Positions 34,401 to 42,956 of a stretch of 64,000 bases of DNA are shown here, piece after piece. The notes below the pieces were generated by a model. That model did not search any database. It had not been told where the DNA came from and saw nothing but the letters and a program-made list of their open reading frames with translations. Each line of letters begins with the position of its first letter. The stretch's first letter is position 1. The translations under genes and the position numbers were made by a program. Origin of the DNA: Martinezella rhizogenes (lineage in GTDB: Bacteria > Pseudomonadota > Alphaproteobacteria > Rhizobiales > Rhizobiaceae); contig NZ_JUHG01000014.1 of NCBI RefSeq assembly GCF_000799715.1, forward strand, positions 434,001 through 498,000. Direction: 5' to 3'.

Positions 34401-34430
34401 GGGCCGTTCCTGTCGGGGACGGCCCTTTTT
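34401..34430 (+). terminator. Intrinsic terminator of the beta-oxidation operon
   Basis: Stem GGGCCGTTCC / GGGGACGGCCC (perfect except one G.T) with a short TGTC loop, followed by five T. It also faces the convergent MFS gene, whose stop is 15 bp beyond. Confidence 0.88.
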
Positions 34431-34444
34431 ATTTGCCCGGCAAC

Positions 34445-35656
34445 CTATGCTGAAGTCGCCATCTTCTCCCACCCCGCTCTCAAGGCCAGTACGCCGCTGC
34501 CGACCAGCAGCAGGATGCCGACCGCGTAGATGTCGGTGGTTTCCGTATACCCCACGGCCTTTGATAGAAACCCGGCCAGGATGGCGGGGAGGCTGAAGGC
34601 GAGGTAGCTCTGGATATAGTAGGCCGAGAGCAGGCCGGCGCGTTCGTCGGGCTTGGCGAGCGGCATGATGCTGCGCACGGCGGCGACGAAATTGGTGCCA
34701 AGGCCGGCGCCGGCGATCAGCGTGCCGACGATAAGAATCGGCACTTGAGCTGTATGCACGCCGGCAACGATGGTGAGAATGCCGAGCGTCATGGTGGGTA
34801 TCCCGAACGTCAGCGACGTTGCTGCAGGTTTTTTGCGCAGCAAGAATACAGTCGTTGCAGCGCTGATCGTCAGTGCGGCAACCACTGAGCCACCGACGAG
34901 GGGCGCGGTGCTGCCTGTCGTGGTACTCACCAGTGATGGGATTAGCGAGAGATAAAAGCCGGCCAGGGCCCAGACGGCGATATTGATCGGCGTTAGCGCC
35001 AGCAGCGTCCGGCGAGCTTGAGGTGGTATGGTCACGTCGGGCTTGAGCGAGGCGAGAAGGCCGGCCCTGCGGCGGGTCGTTTCCGGTATCATCCAGATCA
35101 GGGCGGCCTGCACAACAAGAAGGACGAGCACGATGGCATAGACGAGGAACATCGGTGCGGGTGCATATTGCACCAGGGCACTGGTGCCGAGCGCACCAAT
35201 CGCCATGCCCGCCAGCGGCGCGATGCTATTGGTGACCGAGCCCTTGGCTGGATCGAGATCGACGAGGGCGGCGCCGATGGAGCTTGCGGCAGCACCCGTG
35301 GCGAGGCCTTGCACGACGCGCGCGGCAATCAGCCAATTCGGCCCGTCGGCCATTAAAAACAGCACCATCGCCACCATATTGAGGAGGAGCGAGGCGAAGA
35401 TCACCGGCCGGCGCCCGAGGTGATCGGAGATCGAGCCGACGATCAGCAATGCGGCGAGGAGAGCAAAGGCATAGACGGCGAAGATCACCGTGATCAGCAC
35501 CGGCGAAAAGGCGAAGGCCTGCTGATAGATGCGGTAGAGCGGCGTCGGCGCGGAGGAGGCGGCAAAGAAGGTAGCGCTGGTGGCGGCATAAAAGAGCGGT
35601 GCTAACCGTCTGCCGAGCGGGTTCTGCGAATTGGCGGTGGATTCGATCGTGGTCAT
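34445..35656 (-). CDS. MFS transporter, drug-efflux type
   Basis: 403-residue major facilitator with 12 predicted helices. The loop signature is GSISDHLGRRPVIFAS between helices 2 and 3, and LVDLDPAKGSVTNSIAPLAGMAIGALGTSAL resembles the antiporter motif C region. It is divergent from a TetR regulator across a 137-bp gap with repeated motifs, the usual layout of a regulated efflux pump. Substrate unknown. AGGA precedes the ATG at 35656. Confidence 0.9.
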   Translation of the reverse strand: MTTIESTANSQNPLGRRLAPLFYAATSATFFAASSAPTPLYRIYQQAFAFSPVLITVIFAVYAFALLAALLIVGSISDHLGRRPVIFASLLLNMVAMVLFLMADGPNWLIAARVVQGLATGAAASSIGAALVDLDPAKGSVTNSIAPLAGMAIGALGTSALVQYAPAPMFLVYAIVLVLLVVQAALIWMIPETTRRRAGLLASLKPDVTIPPQARRTLLALTPINIAVWALAGFYLSLIPSLVSTTTGSTAPLVGGSVVAALTISAATTVFLLRKKPAATSLTFGIPTMTLGILTIVAGVHTAQVPILIVGTLIAGAGLGTNFVAAVRSIMPLAKPDERAGLLSAYYIQSYLAFSLPAILAGFLSKAVGYTETTDIYAVGILLLVGSGVLALRAGWEKMATSA

Positions 35657-35676
35657 CGACTATATCCTGCCTTAAA

Positions 35677-35740
35677 GCTAAAAAGTTGCGTTAGGTACAT
35701 GTAGTGTTTTGTGCAGCTAAAAACAAATAATTTGCGTTAG
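35677..35740. promoter_or_regulatory. Two GCTAAAA...TTGCGTTAG repeats, candidate TetR operators
   Basis: GCTAAAAAGTTGCGTTAG (35677-35694) and GCTAAAA-N9-TTGCGTTAG (35716-35740) are direct copies, each bounded by CTAA and TTAG, in the MFS-TetR divergent gap. The second copy has seven extra bases in the middle. Confidence 0.55.
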
Positions 35741-35793
35741 TGGAGTGTCTTTTTGTACGCCACCGGCAGCAAAGGGAAAGATTGGCATAGATC

Positions 35794-36360
35794 ATGGGTT
35801 CCAGGGAAAATCCGCGCCCCGGCGGGCGCAGCGCCAGGGTTCAGGCCGCGGTGCACCAAGCGGTTCGCGATATGCTGGCCACGATGGACCGTGCAGAGGT
35901 GACGATCCCGCTGATTGCGCAACGCGCCAATGTGACGCCATCGACGATTTATCGCCGCTGGGGCGATCTGCAGGAGCTTCTGGCCGACGTCGCCGCCTCG
36001 CGCCTGCAGCCAGAGACGGAACCGGCGGAGATCGGTAGCGTTCGCATGGACCTGCAGGCATGGGCTGAGCAATATGCCGACGAAATGTCCTCCGGCGCTG
36101 GGCGTGAGATGATCCGCGATATCCTCTCCGTACCCGACACGGCCAATGCGGAAAAGTGCAGCGGTTATACGCAGCAGCAATTGCGCGTCCTCATCGCCCG
36201 GGCGCAGAAGCGGGGCGAGCCATTTCCGACGCTTACCGAACTGATGGATTACGTCATCTCGCCGATCATGTACCGCATCCTCTTCGAGCAGCCGCCGAGC
36301 TGCGATTGTGTTCGCGGGCTGATCTCGCGGGTGATGCCGGAAGGTGCGGCGAAATCCTGA
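35794..36360 (+). CDS. TetR-family regulator
   Basis: 188 residues. The helix-turn-helix is VTIPLIAQRANVTPSTIYRRWGDLQELLADVAA (about residues 36-68), a canonical TetR recognition helix. The C-terminal domain resembles the TetR_C group with an LxxYVxSPIMYRILFE helix, and two or three cysteines (PPSCDCVRG) sit near its end. It most likely represses the divergent MFS pump gene. The ribosome-binding site before 35794 is weak, so the exact start is open by a few codons. Confidence 0.88.
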   Translation: MGSRENPRPGGRSARVQAAVHQAVRDMLATMDRAEVTIPLIAQRANVTPSTIYRRWGDLQELLADVAASRLQPETEPAEIGSVRMDLQAWAEQYADEMSSGAGREMIRDILSVPDTANAEKCSGYTQQQLRVLIARAQKRGEPFPTLTELMDYVISPIMYRILFEQPPSCDCVRGLISRVMPEGAAKS

Positions 36361-36390
36361 AACAGCGCCCGGCGCTAGCCGAATCACCCC

Positions 36391-36410
36391 GAAACGCGAC
36401 GACGCGTTTC
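36391..36410 (+). terminator. Hairpin downstream of the TetR gene
   Basis: Perfect 8-bp stem GAAACGCG / CGCGTTTC with ACGA loop, 30 bp past the TetR stop. The U-tract is poor. The rest of the 248-bp gap to mscL is AT-rich and shows nothing else. Confidence 0.4.
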
Positions 36411-36608
36411 CTCAGCTTAATTGCGTTACCCGCAACTGACGAACAAGCAACCTGGCGATCACACTTAAAAATTGCTTAAATTGAACAATTTCCATGGGAT
36501 ATACGGACGCGCGTTAAGTATCGCGCCATTTCGCTATTGAAAAATAATACAAAAGATGATGCTAATAGTTGCCGATGAATTCAACGGCAACGCGAAGGGG
36601 ACTAGTCA

Positions 36609-37034
36609 ATGCTTAATGAATTCAAGGCATTTATCGCCAAAGGCAATGTCATGGATCTCGCGGTCGGCGTGATCATCGGCGGTGCTTTCGGTGGCATCGT
36701 AAAATCATTGGTCGACGATATCATCATGCCGATCGTCGGCGCTATTTTCGGCGGCTTCGATTTCTCGAATTACTTCGTTGGCCTCTCCTCCGCCGTCAAT
36801 GCACCGACGCTGGCCGGGGCTCGTGCGCAAGGCGCGGTTCTTGCCTATGGTAGCTTCATCACCGTTCTCATCAACTTCCTGATCCTCGCCTGGATTATCT
36901 TCCTGATGGTCAAGGGCGTGAACGCGCTGCGCAGCCAGGTCGAGCGCAAGAACGAAACGGTCGCCGAGGCAGCACCGCCGCCGGCCGATGTTCAGCTGCT
37001 CACCGAAATCCGCGATCTTCTCGCCAAGCGCTAA
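36609..37034 (+). CDS. mscL: Large-conductance mechanosensitive channel
   Basis: 141-residue pentameric inner-membrane channel that opens under hypo-osmotic shock. The N-terminal helix MLNEFKAFIAKGNVMDLAVGV and pore-lining TM1 (GVIIGGAFGGIVKSLVDDIIMP) are characteristic. TM2 is ITVLINFLILAWIIFLMVKGVN, followed by a charged cytoplasmic helix ending LLTEIRDLLAKR. AAGGGGA is a strong ribosome-binding site. It is followed by a terminator hairpin, so it is probably a single-gene unit. Confidence 0.96.
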   Translation: MLNEFKAFIAKGNVMDLAVGVIIGGAFGGIVKSLVDDIIMPIVGAIFGGFDFSNYFVGLSSAVNAPTLAGARAQGAVLAYGSFITVLINFLILAWIIFLMVKGVNALRSQVERKNETVAEAAPPPADVQLLTEIRDLLAKR

Positions 37035-37060
37035 GACGTTTTTCGCAGCTCAGTTTTCTA

Positions 37061-37090
37061 AGCCTCGGCCTCGCAAGGGCCGGGGCTTTT
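37061..37090 (+). terminator. Intrinsic terminator of mscL
   Basis: AGCCTCGGCC pairs with GGCCGGGGCT (one G.T wobble) followed by four T; 26 bp after the mscL stop. Confidence 0.75.
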
Positions 37091-37181
37091 CATTCATCAC
37101 GGAAATCGATCGGTCGCTAAGGCAAAGTCATGGGATTTGTCCGGCGTTCTGCTTTATGAAAGCGAAAACCGGAGATTTTGC

Positions 37182-38348
37182 ATGTCGATCTTGAATAGCC
37201 TCAGCCCGCGCGCGCTCGCCGCACCCGAAAGTGGGATCGTGGAAGTCGTGAATTATGCCCGTGGCCGCGACGGCCTGCTGCCGCTCTGGGTCGGCGAGGG
37301 CGATTTGCCGACGCCGGATTTCATCAATCGCGCCGCCATGGCCTCGCTCAACGCCGGCGAAACCTTCTACACTTGGCAACGCGGTATTCCGGAGCTGCGT
37401 CAGGCGCTGTCCGATTATTACGCCCGGCATTTCGACGTCTCCCTGCCGATGGAGCATTTTTATGTCACCGGCTCCGGCATGCAGGCGATCCAGCTCTCGG
37501 TGCAGGCGATCACCTCGCCCGGCGATGAGATGATCTACCTGTCGCCTGCCTGGCCGAATATCGCGGCCGCGCTTGAGATCGCCGGCGCCCGCTCGGTCGG
37601 CGTGCCGCTGCAATTCGAGAATGGTAAGTGGACGCTTGATCTCGAGCGGCTGAAGGCGGCGATCACGCCAAGGACCAAGGGTCTGTTCATCAATACGCCG
37701 TCGAACCCGACCGGCTGGACGGCGACGCACAAGGACCTTTCCGATATCCTGGCGCTTGCCCGTGAGCACGGTCTCTGGATCATGGCCGACGAGATCTACG
37801 CGCTTTACTATTATGCCGGTGGCCGAGCGCCCTCCTTCCTCGACGTCAAGGAAGCCGACGACAAGATCATGTTCGTCAATTCCTTCTCGAAGAACTGGTC
37901 GATGACCGGCTGGCGCGTCGGCTGGATCGTGGCGCCCGCCGAAATTGGCCAGGTAATGGAAAACCTCGTGCAATACTCGACGTCGGGCGTGGCGCAGTTC
38001 ATGCAGAAGGGTGCGGTCGCAGCATTGAACGAGGGCGATGATTTCGTCCGTTCCAACATCGCCAAGGCCACTCGCTCGCGCGACATCCTCTGCGATGCGC
38101 TGCTCGCCACCAACCGCATCCAGACGCTGAAGCCGGATGGAGCGCTCTATTCCTTTCTGAAGATCGACGGCGTCACCGACAGCCGCAAGACAGCCCTCGA
38201 TATCGTCGACAAGACCGGCGTTGGCCTCGCGCCGGGAACAGCCTTCGGCCAGGGCGGCGAACTCTTCCTGCGCGCCTGCTTCCTGCGCGATCCGGCACAG
38301 GTGACCGATGCCGCGGAGCGGTTGAGCCGGTATGTTTTGAGTTTGTGA
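37182..38348 (+). CDS. PLP-dependent aminotransferase, class I/II
   Basis: 388-residue fold-type I aminotransferase. The PLP-binding lysine lies in NSFSKNWSMTGWRVGW. Other motifs are the substrate/cofactor loop NTPSNPTGW, the aspartate in IMADEIYALYYY, and YVTGSGMQAIQLSVQA near the N-terminus. The start at 37182 has GGAG about eight bases upstream; the 15-codon extension is not conserved. The specific amino donor is not evident. It may belong to the aspartate/branched subfamily I group. It is followed by a 467-bp gap with a large repeat. Confidence 0.9.
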   Translation: MSILNSLSPRALAAPESGIVEVVNYARGRDGLLPLWVGEGDLPTPDFINRAAMASLNAGETFYTWQRGIPELRQALSDYYARHFDVSLPMEHFYVTGSGMQAIQLSVQAITSPGDEMIYLSPAWPNIAAALEIAGARSVGVPLQFENGKWTLDLERLKAAITPRTKGLFINTPSNPTGWTATHKDLSDILALAREHGLWIMADEIYALYYYAGGRAPSFLDVKEADDKIMFVNSFSKNWSMTGWRVGWIVAPAEIGQVMENLVQYSTSGVAQFMQKGAVAALNEGDDFVRSNIAKATRSRDILCDALLATNRIQTLKPDGALYSFLKIDGVTDSRKTALDIVDKTGVGLAPGTAFGQGGELFLRACFLRDPAQVTDAAERLSRYVLSL

Positions 38349-38815
38349 CGGCAAGGTTTGGCCCGACGATGAAGGAGGTTCTTGGCGGGAGGGAAGCTCC
38401 GAATATGCCGGACCTCCGCCACCCCCTCTGTCACTTCGTGACATCTCCCCCACAGGGGTGGAGATTAATAACTCGCAGCACTCCATCGTACCAAACCGAC
38501 ATCCCATCTGCTGAGACTGAGTTAATGGCTTTTGCAGAAACGAGCGGCATACTCCCAACGATCTCCACCCTTGTGGGGGAGATGTCAGCGTAGCTGACAG
38601 AGGGGGGTGAACACTCTCCGCAAATTCCAAGGTTTCCGACAGGATTCGCGCGTTACAGCCCAGGTCACTAAAATCCCACCAATCCCGGAAAACCCTCCCT
38701 AACCATAGGAACAAACTTCCCCTCCCAGCGGCTCGTACAGCGCGCGCTTTTAATCAAATCGCACGAATGCAACCCTCATATATCCCTTGCTTAAGACTTG
38801 GCGGGGACGCGAAGA
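38349..38815. other. Intergenic region with RIME-like repeat
   Basis: 467 bp between the aminotransferase and epimerase genes. 38420-38609 is the inverted repeat annotated separately. The rest carries no gene. TTTAATCAAATCG just before the epimerase region (38748-38760) is the only AT-rich promoter-like stretch seen. Confidence 0.7.
38420..38609. repeat. RIME-like long inverted repeat
   Basis: The left arm (38420-38465, starting CACCCCCTCTGTCAC) and right arm (38561-38609, ending GACAGAGGGGGGTG) are about 90% reverse-complementary over 46-49 bp. They are separated by a 95-bp unique middle. Each arm holds a smaller palindrome, TGTCAC-TTC-GTGACA on the left and TGTCAGCGTAGCTGACA on the right, and a second short stem CTCC...GGAG. 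This nested-palindrome structure resembles the RIME elements of rhizobia. No transposase is present, so it would be non-autonomous. Confidence 0.82.
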
Positions 38816-39850
38816 ATGACGGTGTTGGTGACGGGTGGTGCCGGTTATATCGGTAGCCATATGGTCTGGAAATTGCTGGATGCCGGCGAGGACGTCGTGG
38901 TCGTCGACCGCCTGTCCACCGGCTTTCGCTGGGCTGTCCCATCGGCCGCACGCTTCTATCTGGGCGACGTTGCCGATGAAGCCCTGTTGCAGACGATCTT
39001 TGCCGAAAACGATATCGAGGCCATTATTCATTTTGCCGGTTCCTCGATCGTGCCGGCCTCGATCGAAGACCCGCTTGGCTATTACGAAAACAATACCGGC
39101 AAGACGCGCATCCTGATGAGCGCGGCGATCAGGGCCGGCATTCGTCATTTCGTCTTTTCGTCCACCGCCGCCGTCTATGGCTCGCAGCCCACCGATGAGC
39201 CGGTGAAGGAAGGCGTGCCCTTGCTGCCGGAAACGCCCTATGGCCAGTCCAAGCTGATGTCGGAGCTGATGCTGCGCGATGCCGCCACCGCTTACGATTT
39301 CCGCTATGTGGCGCTGCGCTATTTCAACGTCGCCGGCGCCGATCCGCAGGGCAGGGCTGGCCAGTCGACCGATGGCGCCACCCATCTGGTCAAGGTTGCC
39401 TGCGAGGCCGCACTTGGTCGCCGCCGTCAGGTGGAGATCTACGGCACCGATTATCCGACGCATGATGGTACTGGCGTGCGCGACTATATCCACGTCTCCG
39501 ATCTCGTCGACGCGCATCTGATGGCGCTCCGGCATCTGCGGGATGGCGGTCGTCCGCTTGTCGCCAATTGCGGCTATGGTGTCGGCTATTCTGTACTGGA
39601 CGTGCTGAACATGGTCATGCGCGTCCACGGCCGTGCCTTCCGGATCCACATGGCGCCACGCCGGCCGGGCGATGCCGCCAGCGTTGTTGCCGACGCCATG
39701 CTCGCCCATCGCGAGCTGGGCTGGACGCCTAAGTATAATTGCATGGAGACGATCGTGCGCTCGTCGCTGGAATGGGAGCTGCAGCTCGCCGACAGGTCGG
39801 GTTTCGATGCCAGCGGCTTACGCAAGGTCTTCGCGGCACCCAGTCTCTGA
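38816..39850 (+). CDS. galE: UDP-glucose 4-epimerase (GalE/ExoB-like)
   Basis: 344-residue short-chain dehydrogenase/epimerase interconverting UDP-glucose and UDP-galactose for exopolysaccharide and lipopolysaccharide. NAD-binding TGGAGYIGSHMV at the N-terminus, catalytic serine-tyrosine-lysine block FSSTAAVYG and YGQSKLMSELML, then YFNVAGAD and DYIHVSDLVDAH. ATG 38816 is preferred over TTG 38798. ExoB is the rhizobial name for the same activity; the paralogue could act on other UDP-sugars, so the symbol is tentative. Confidence 0.88.
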   Translation: MTVLVTGGAGYIGSHMVWKLLDAGEDVVVVDRLSTGFRWAVPSAARFYLGDVADEALLQTIFAENDIEAIIHFAGSSIVPASIEDPLGYYENNTGKTRILMSAAIRAGIRHFVFSSTAAVYGSQPTDEPVKEGVPLLPETPYGQSKLMSELMLRDAATAYDFRYVALRYFNVAGADPQGRAGQSTDGATHLVKVACEAALGRRRQVEIYGTDYPTHDGTGVRDYIHVSDLVDAHLMALRHLRDGGRPLVANCGYGVGYSVLDVLNMVMRVHGRAFRIHMAPRRPGDAASVVADAMLAHRELGWTPKYNCMETIVRSSLEWELQLADRSGFDASGLRKVFAAPSL

Positions 39851-39860
39851 CATCGGATAT

Positions 39861-40778
39861 TCAAGCCGATCCGTGGCCGAGAAAGGCCGGCGCATTGCGG
39901 TTCACCGCTTCCATCAGAAAATCGATGACGGTGCGCACGCGCGGCGACTGGCGCAGGTCGCGATGGCAGGTGATCCAGTAGTGACGCTTCAGGTCGAGGT
40001 CCCCAGGCAGCACCATCTGTAGATCAGGATGCCGGCAGGCGATGAAGAAGGGCAACACGCAGAGCCCCAGCCCGTTCTTTGTCGCCGTCAATTGCGCAAA
40101 GATGCTGGAACTCTGGAATTGCGGCTTGATGCGCGGATGGATGTCGCCGAGATAGTCGAGGCCGGGCGCGAAGATCATGTCTTCGATATAGCCGATAAAG
40201 GCATGGTCCGGCAGATCGTTGCGGCTCTCGACCGGCGGATGGCTGGCAAGATAATCCCGTGACCCATAGACCTGCAGATGATAGTCGGTCAGTTTCTCGG
40301 TGAAGTAGGGGCCGGCTTTCGGCGGGTCGAGCACGACGACGATATCGGCTTCCTTGCGCGACAGCGACATGATCTGCTGGATCGTCACCAGTTCCAGCGA
40401 GATGTTCGGATAGCGCGCGGTGAACTCCGGCAGCATGGTGGTGAAGAAGAAATTGGAAATACCTTCCGGCGCGCTGATGCGCACCACGCCGCGCTGCGCC
40501 GCCGAGCCGACCGTCAGGTCTGCCCGCAAGCGCTCGGTTTCCTGCTCCATTCGCTCGGCCGTGTCGATGAAGCGCTGGCCCATGCCGGTCAGCACATAAC
40601 CGCGCGGATTGCGCTCGAAGAGCTTGACCTTCAAGGCGAATTCCAGCCGGTCGATGCGGCGCGAGACGGTCGCATGACTGCTGCGCAATTGCCGCGCGGC
40701 GGTCGAAAGTTGCCCCGTCCTCGCCACGGCCAGGAAGAACTGCAGGTCGTCCCAGGTGAAATGCGGCGCGCTTTTCAT
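39861..40778 (-). CDS. LysR-family regulator of the adjacent transport/catabolic operon
   Basis: 305-residue LysR protein. HTH at residues 8-62 (FTWDDLQFFLAVARTGQLSTAARQLRSSHATVSRRIDRLE), then a type II periplasmic-binding-like effector domain. The start at 40778 with AAGGGGAGA fits relatives; the 17 codons upstream are leader. It is divergent from the ABC transporter operon at 40950, and the 171-bp gap holds two perfect dyads, so it probably regulates that operon and itself. Effector unknown. Confidence 0.9.
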   Translation of the reverse strand: MKSAPHFTWDDLQFFLAVARTGQLSTAARQLRSSHATVSRRIDRLEFALKVKLFERNPRGYVLTGMGQRFIDTAERMEQETERLRADLTVGSAAQRGVVRISAPEGISNFFFTTMLPEFTARYPNISLELVTIQQIMSLSRKEADIVVVLDPPKAGPYFTEKLTDYHLQVYGSRDYLASHPPVESRNDLPDHAFIGYIEDMIFAPGLDYLGDIHPRIKPQFQSSSIFAQLTATKNGLGLCVLPFFIACRHPDLQMVLPGDLDLKRHYWITCHRDLRQSPRVRTVIDFLMEAVNRNAPAFLGHGSA

Positions 40779-40788
40779 GTCTCCCCTT

Positions 40789-40831
40789 CTGTTCAAAAAT
40801 GAACAGACCTTGTTTGGAATTAGTTCCAAAC
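40789..40831. promoter_or_regulatory. Two adjacent perfect dyads in the LysR-liv control region
   Basis: CTGTTCA-AAAA-TGAACAG (40789-40806) and GTTTGGAA-TTAG-TTCCAAAC (40812-40831), separated by five bases, 11 bp upstream of the LysR start. They are candidates for autoregulatory LysR sites and for a second regulator. Confidence 0.6.
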
Positions 40832-40949
40832 TCCCCTTGCGTCAACGCGCGATTTCCGTGATCTTGAATGATAGGAAAGTCGTTTTGAGGAGAACGGCTC
40901 GCCAAATTTGAACAGATTCATGCTTGCCAAATCTCTGGGAGGAGAGGAT

Positions 40950-42158
40950 ATGCGAAAGAGTCTCATTGCATCCCTGGCACTTCTGCTTGCATCCGGCACC
41001 GCGGCCTTCGCCGATGGCGCGTCGGACGGCGTGGTGAAGATCGGTATCCTGAACGACCAGTCGGGCGTTTATGCCGACTTCGGCGGAAAATCTTCGGTGG
41101 AGGCGGCCAAGATGGCTGCTGAGGATTTCGGCGGCAAGGTGCTCGGCGTGCCGATCGAGATCGTCAATGCCGACCACCAGAACAAGCCGGACATCGCCTC
41201 CAATATCGCCCGCCAATGGTATGACCAGGATAAGGTCGACGCCATCATGGAGCTGACGACCTCTTCCGTCGCGCTGGCCGTGCAGGCGATCGCCAAGGAA
41301 AAGAAAAAGATCGACATCGTCACGGGTGCCGCGACCACCGATCTCACCGGCAAGCAATGCTCGCCCTATGGCTTCCACTGGGCCTATGACACGCATGCGC
41401 TGGCCGTCGGCACCGGCGGCGCGCTGGTCAAGCAGGGCGGCGACACCTGGTTCTTCCTGACCGCCGACTATGCATTCGGCTATTCGCTGGAACAGCAGAC
41501 CGGAGATTACGTCAAGGCAAGCGGCGGCAAGATCCTCGGCTCGGTGCGTCATCCGCTGTCGACCAATGATTTCTCGTCCTTCCTGCTACAGGCGCAATCG
41601 TCGGGCGCCAAGGTCATCGGCCTTGCCAATGCCGGCCTCGACACGGCGAATGCCATCAAGCAGGCGTCGGAATTCGGCATCACCCAGAGCGGCCAGCATC
41701 TGGCGGCGCTGCTCTTCACGCTCGCCGAAGTCAACGGCCTCGGCCTGCAGGCGGCTCAGGGGCTGACGCTGACCGAGGGCTATTACTGGAACCTCGATGA
41801 CAAGAGCCGCGAATTCGGCAAGCGCTTCTTCGCCCGCACCGGCAAGATGCCGAACATGATCCACACCGGCACCTATTCCGCCGTGCTGCAATATCTGAAG
41901 GCCGTGCAGAAGGCCGGCACCGACGACACCGAAGCGGTCGCCAAGGAATTGCATGAAATGCCGGTCGATGACGTCTTCGGTCGTGGTGGCACCGTTGGCC
42001 CCAACGGCCGCATGATCCACGACATGTATCTCCTTCAGGTCAAGAAGCCCGAGGAGAGCAAGGAGCCGTGGGACTACTACAACGTGCTGGCAACCATTCC
42101 CGGCAAGGAAGCCTATATCGATCCCGCCAAGAGCGGCTGCAATCTGGTCAAGCCATGA
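40950..42158 (+). CDS. ABC transporter substrate-binding protein, branched-chain amino acid type
   Basis: 402-residue exported receptor (signal peptide RKSLIASLALLLASGTAAFA) of the HAAT/Leu-Ile-Val class. Typical blocks are VKIGILNDQSGVYADFGGKS, ELTTSSVALAVQAIAKEKK and FFLTADYAFGYSLEQQ. The strong GGAGGAGAGG precedes ATG 40950; a TTG/ATG further upstream is not conserved. It is the first gene of the transporter operon. Ligands of this subgroup range from amino acids to organic acids, and the downstream enzymes suggest a compound degraded through isobutyrate-type intermediates. Confidence 0.93.
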   Translation: MRKSLIASLALLLASGTAAFADGASDGVVKIGILNDQSGVYADFGGKSSVEAAKMAAEDFGGKVLGVPIEIVNADHQNKPDIASNIARQWYDQDKVDAIMELTTSSVALAVQAIAKEKKKIDIVTGAATTDLTGKQCSPYGFHWAYDTHALAVGTGGALVKQGGDTWFFLTADYAFGYSLEQQTGDYVKASGGKILGSVRHPLSTNDFSSFLLQAQSSGAKVIGLANAGLDTANAIKQASEFGITQSGQHLAALLFTLAEVNGLGLQAAQGLTLTEGYYWNLDDKSREFGKRFFARTGKMPNMIHTGTYSAVLQYLKAVQKAGTDDTEAVAKELHEMPVDDVFGRGGTVGPNGRMIHDMYLLQVKKPEESKEPWDYYNVLATIPGKEAYIDPAKSGCNLVKP

Positions 42159-42174
42159 CCGCGCGGACAACCTG

Positions 42175-42954
42175 ATGGCCATGCCTGCAACAGAGCAACA
42201 GGAAGTGCCACGGGTGGTCTTGTCCGCCCGTGGCCTCCGCCGCGATTTCGGCGGCTTCACGGCTGTCAAGAATGTCGATCTCGACGTGCATGATGCCAGC
42301 GTCCATGCCCTCATCGGCCCGAACGGCGCCGGCAAGACGACGGTGTTCAACCTGCTCACCAAATTCCTGCAGCCGACGCATGGAACGATCACCCTGCTTG
42401 GCACGGATATCACCAGGACGAGGCCGGATAAGGTGGCGCGCATGGGGTTGGTGCGCTCTTTCCAGATTTCGGCCGTCTTTCCGCATCTGACCGTGCTCGA
42501 CAATGTCCGCGTCGCCTTGCAGCGGCCAAACAATCTTGCGCATCAATTCTGGCTCCCGGTCTCTGCATTGGCGAGCCTTGACGACCGCGCCGAGCAATTG
42601 CTTGCCGCGGTCGGCCTGACCAAGGAGCGCGATACCATCGCCGCCGACCTCTCCTATGGCCGCAAGCGTGTGCTGGAAATCGCGACGACGCTCGCGCTCG
42701 ATCCCAAGGTGCTGCTGCTCGACGAGCCGATGGCCGGTATGGGACTGGAGGATGTCAACACCGTCTCCGCCATTATCCGCGAAGTGGCGCGCACCCGCGC
42801 GGTGCTGATGGTCGAGCACAATCTCTCCGTCGTCGCCAATATCTGCCACCATGTCACCGTGTTGCAGCGCGGAGAAATTCTCGCCGCCGGCGATTACGCC
42901 AAGGTCAGCCAGGACCCGCGCGTCCGCGAGGCCTATATGGGCACGGAGGATTGA
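42175..42954 (+). CDS. livG: Branched-chain-type ABC transporter ATPase (LivG-like)
   Basis: 259-residue ATPase. Walker A GPNGAGKTTVFNLL, Walker B VLLLDEPMAG, and LSYGRKRVLEIATTLALDPK in place of the common LSGGQ. This modified signature is normal in LivG proteins. It is 16 bp after the binding-protein gene; the Shine-Dalgarno is weak, which suggests coupling to the upstream gene. Pairs with LivF on the permease dimer LivHM. Confidence 0.93.
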   Translation: MAMPATEQQEVPRVVLSARGLRRDFGGFTAVKNVDLDVHDASVHALIGPNGAGKTTVFNLLTKFLQPTHGTITLLGTDITRTRPDKVARMGLVRSFQISAVFPHLTVLDNVRVALQRPNNLAHQFWLPVSALASLDDRAEQLLAAVGLTKERDTIAADLSYGRKRVLEIATTLALDPKVLLLDEPMAGMGLEDVNTVSAIIREVARTRAVLMVEHNLSVVANICHHVTVLQRGEILAAGDYAKVSQDPRVREAYMGTED

Positions 42955-42956
42955 CG

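Noticed and set aside
38420..38609. Inverted repeat as a CRISPR array or insertion sequence ends
   Set aside because: Only two arms in inverted orientation, no regularly spaced repeats and no transposase coding between them.
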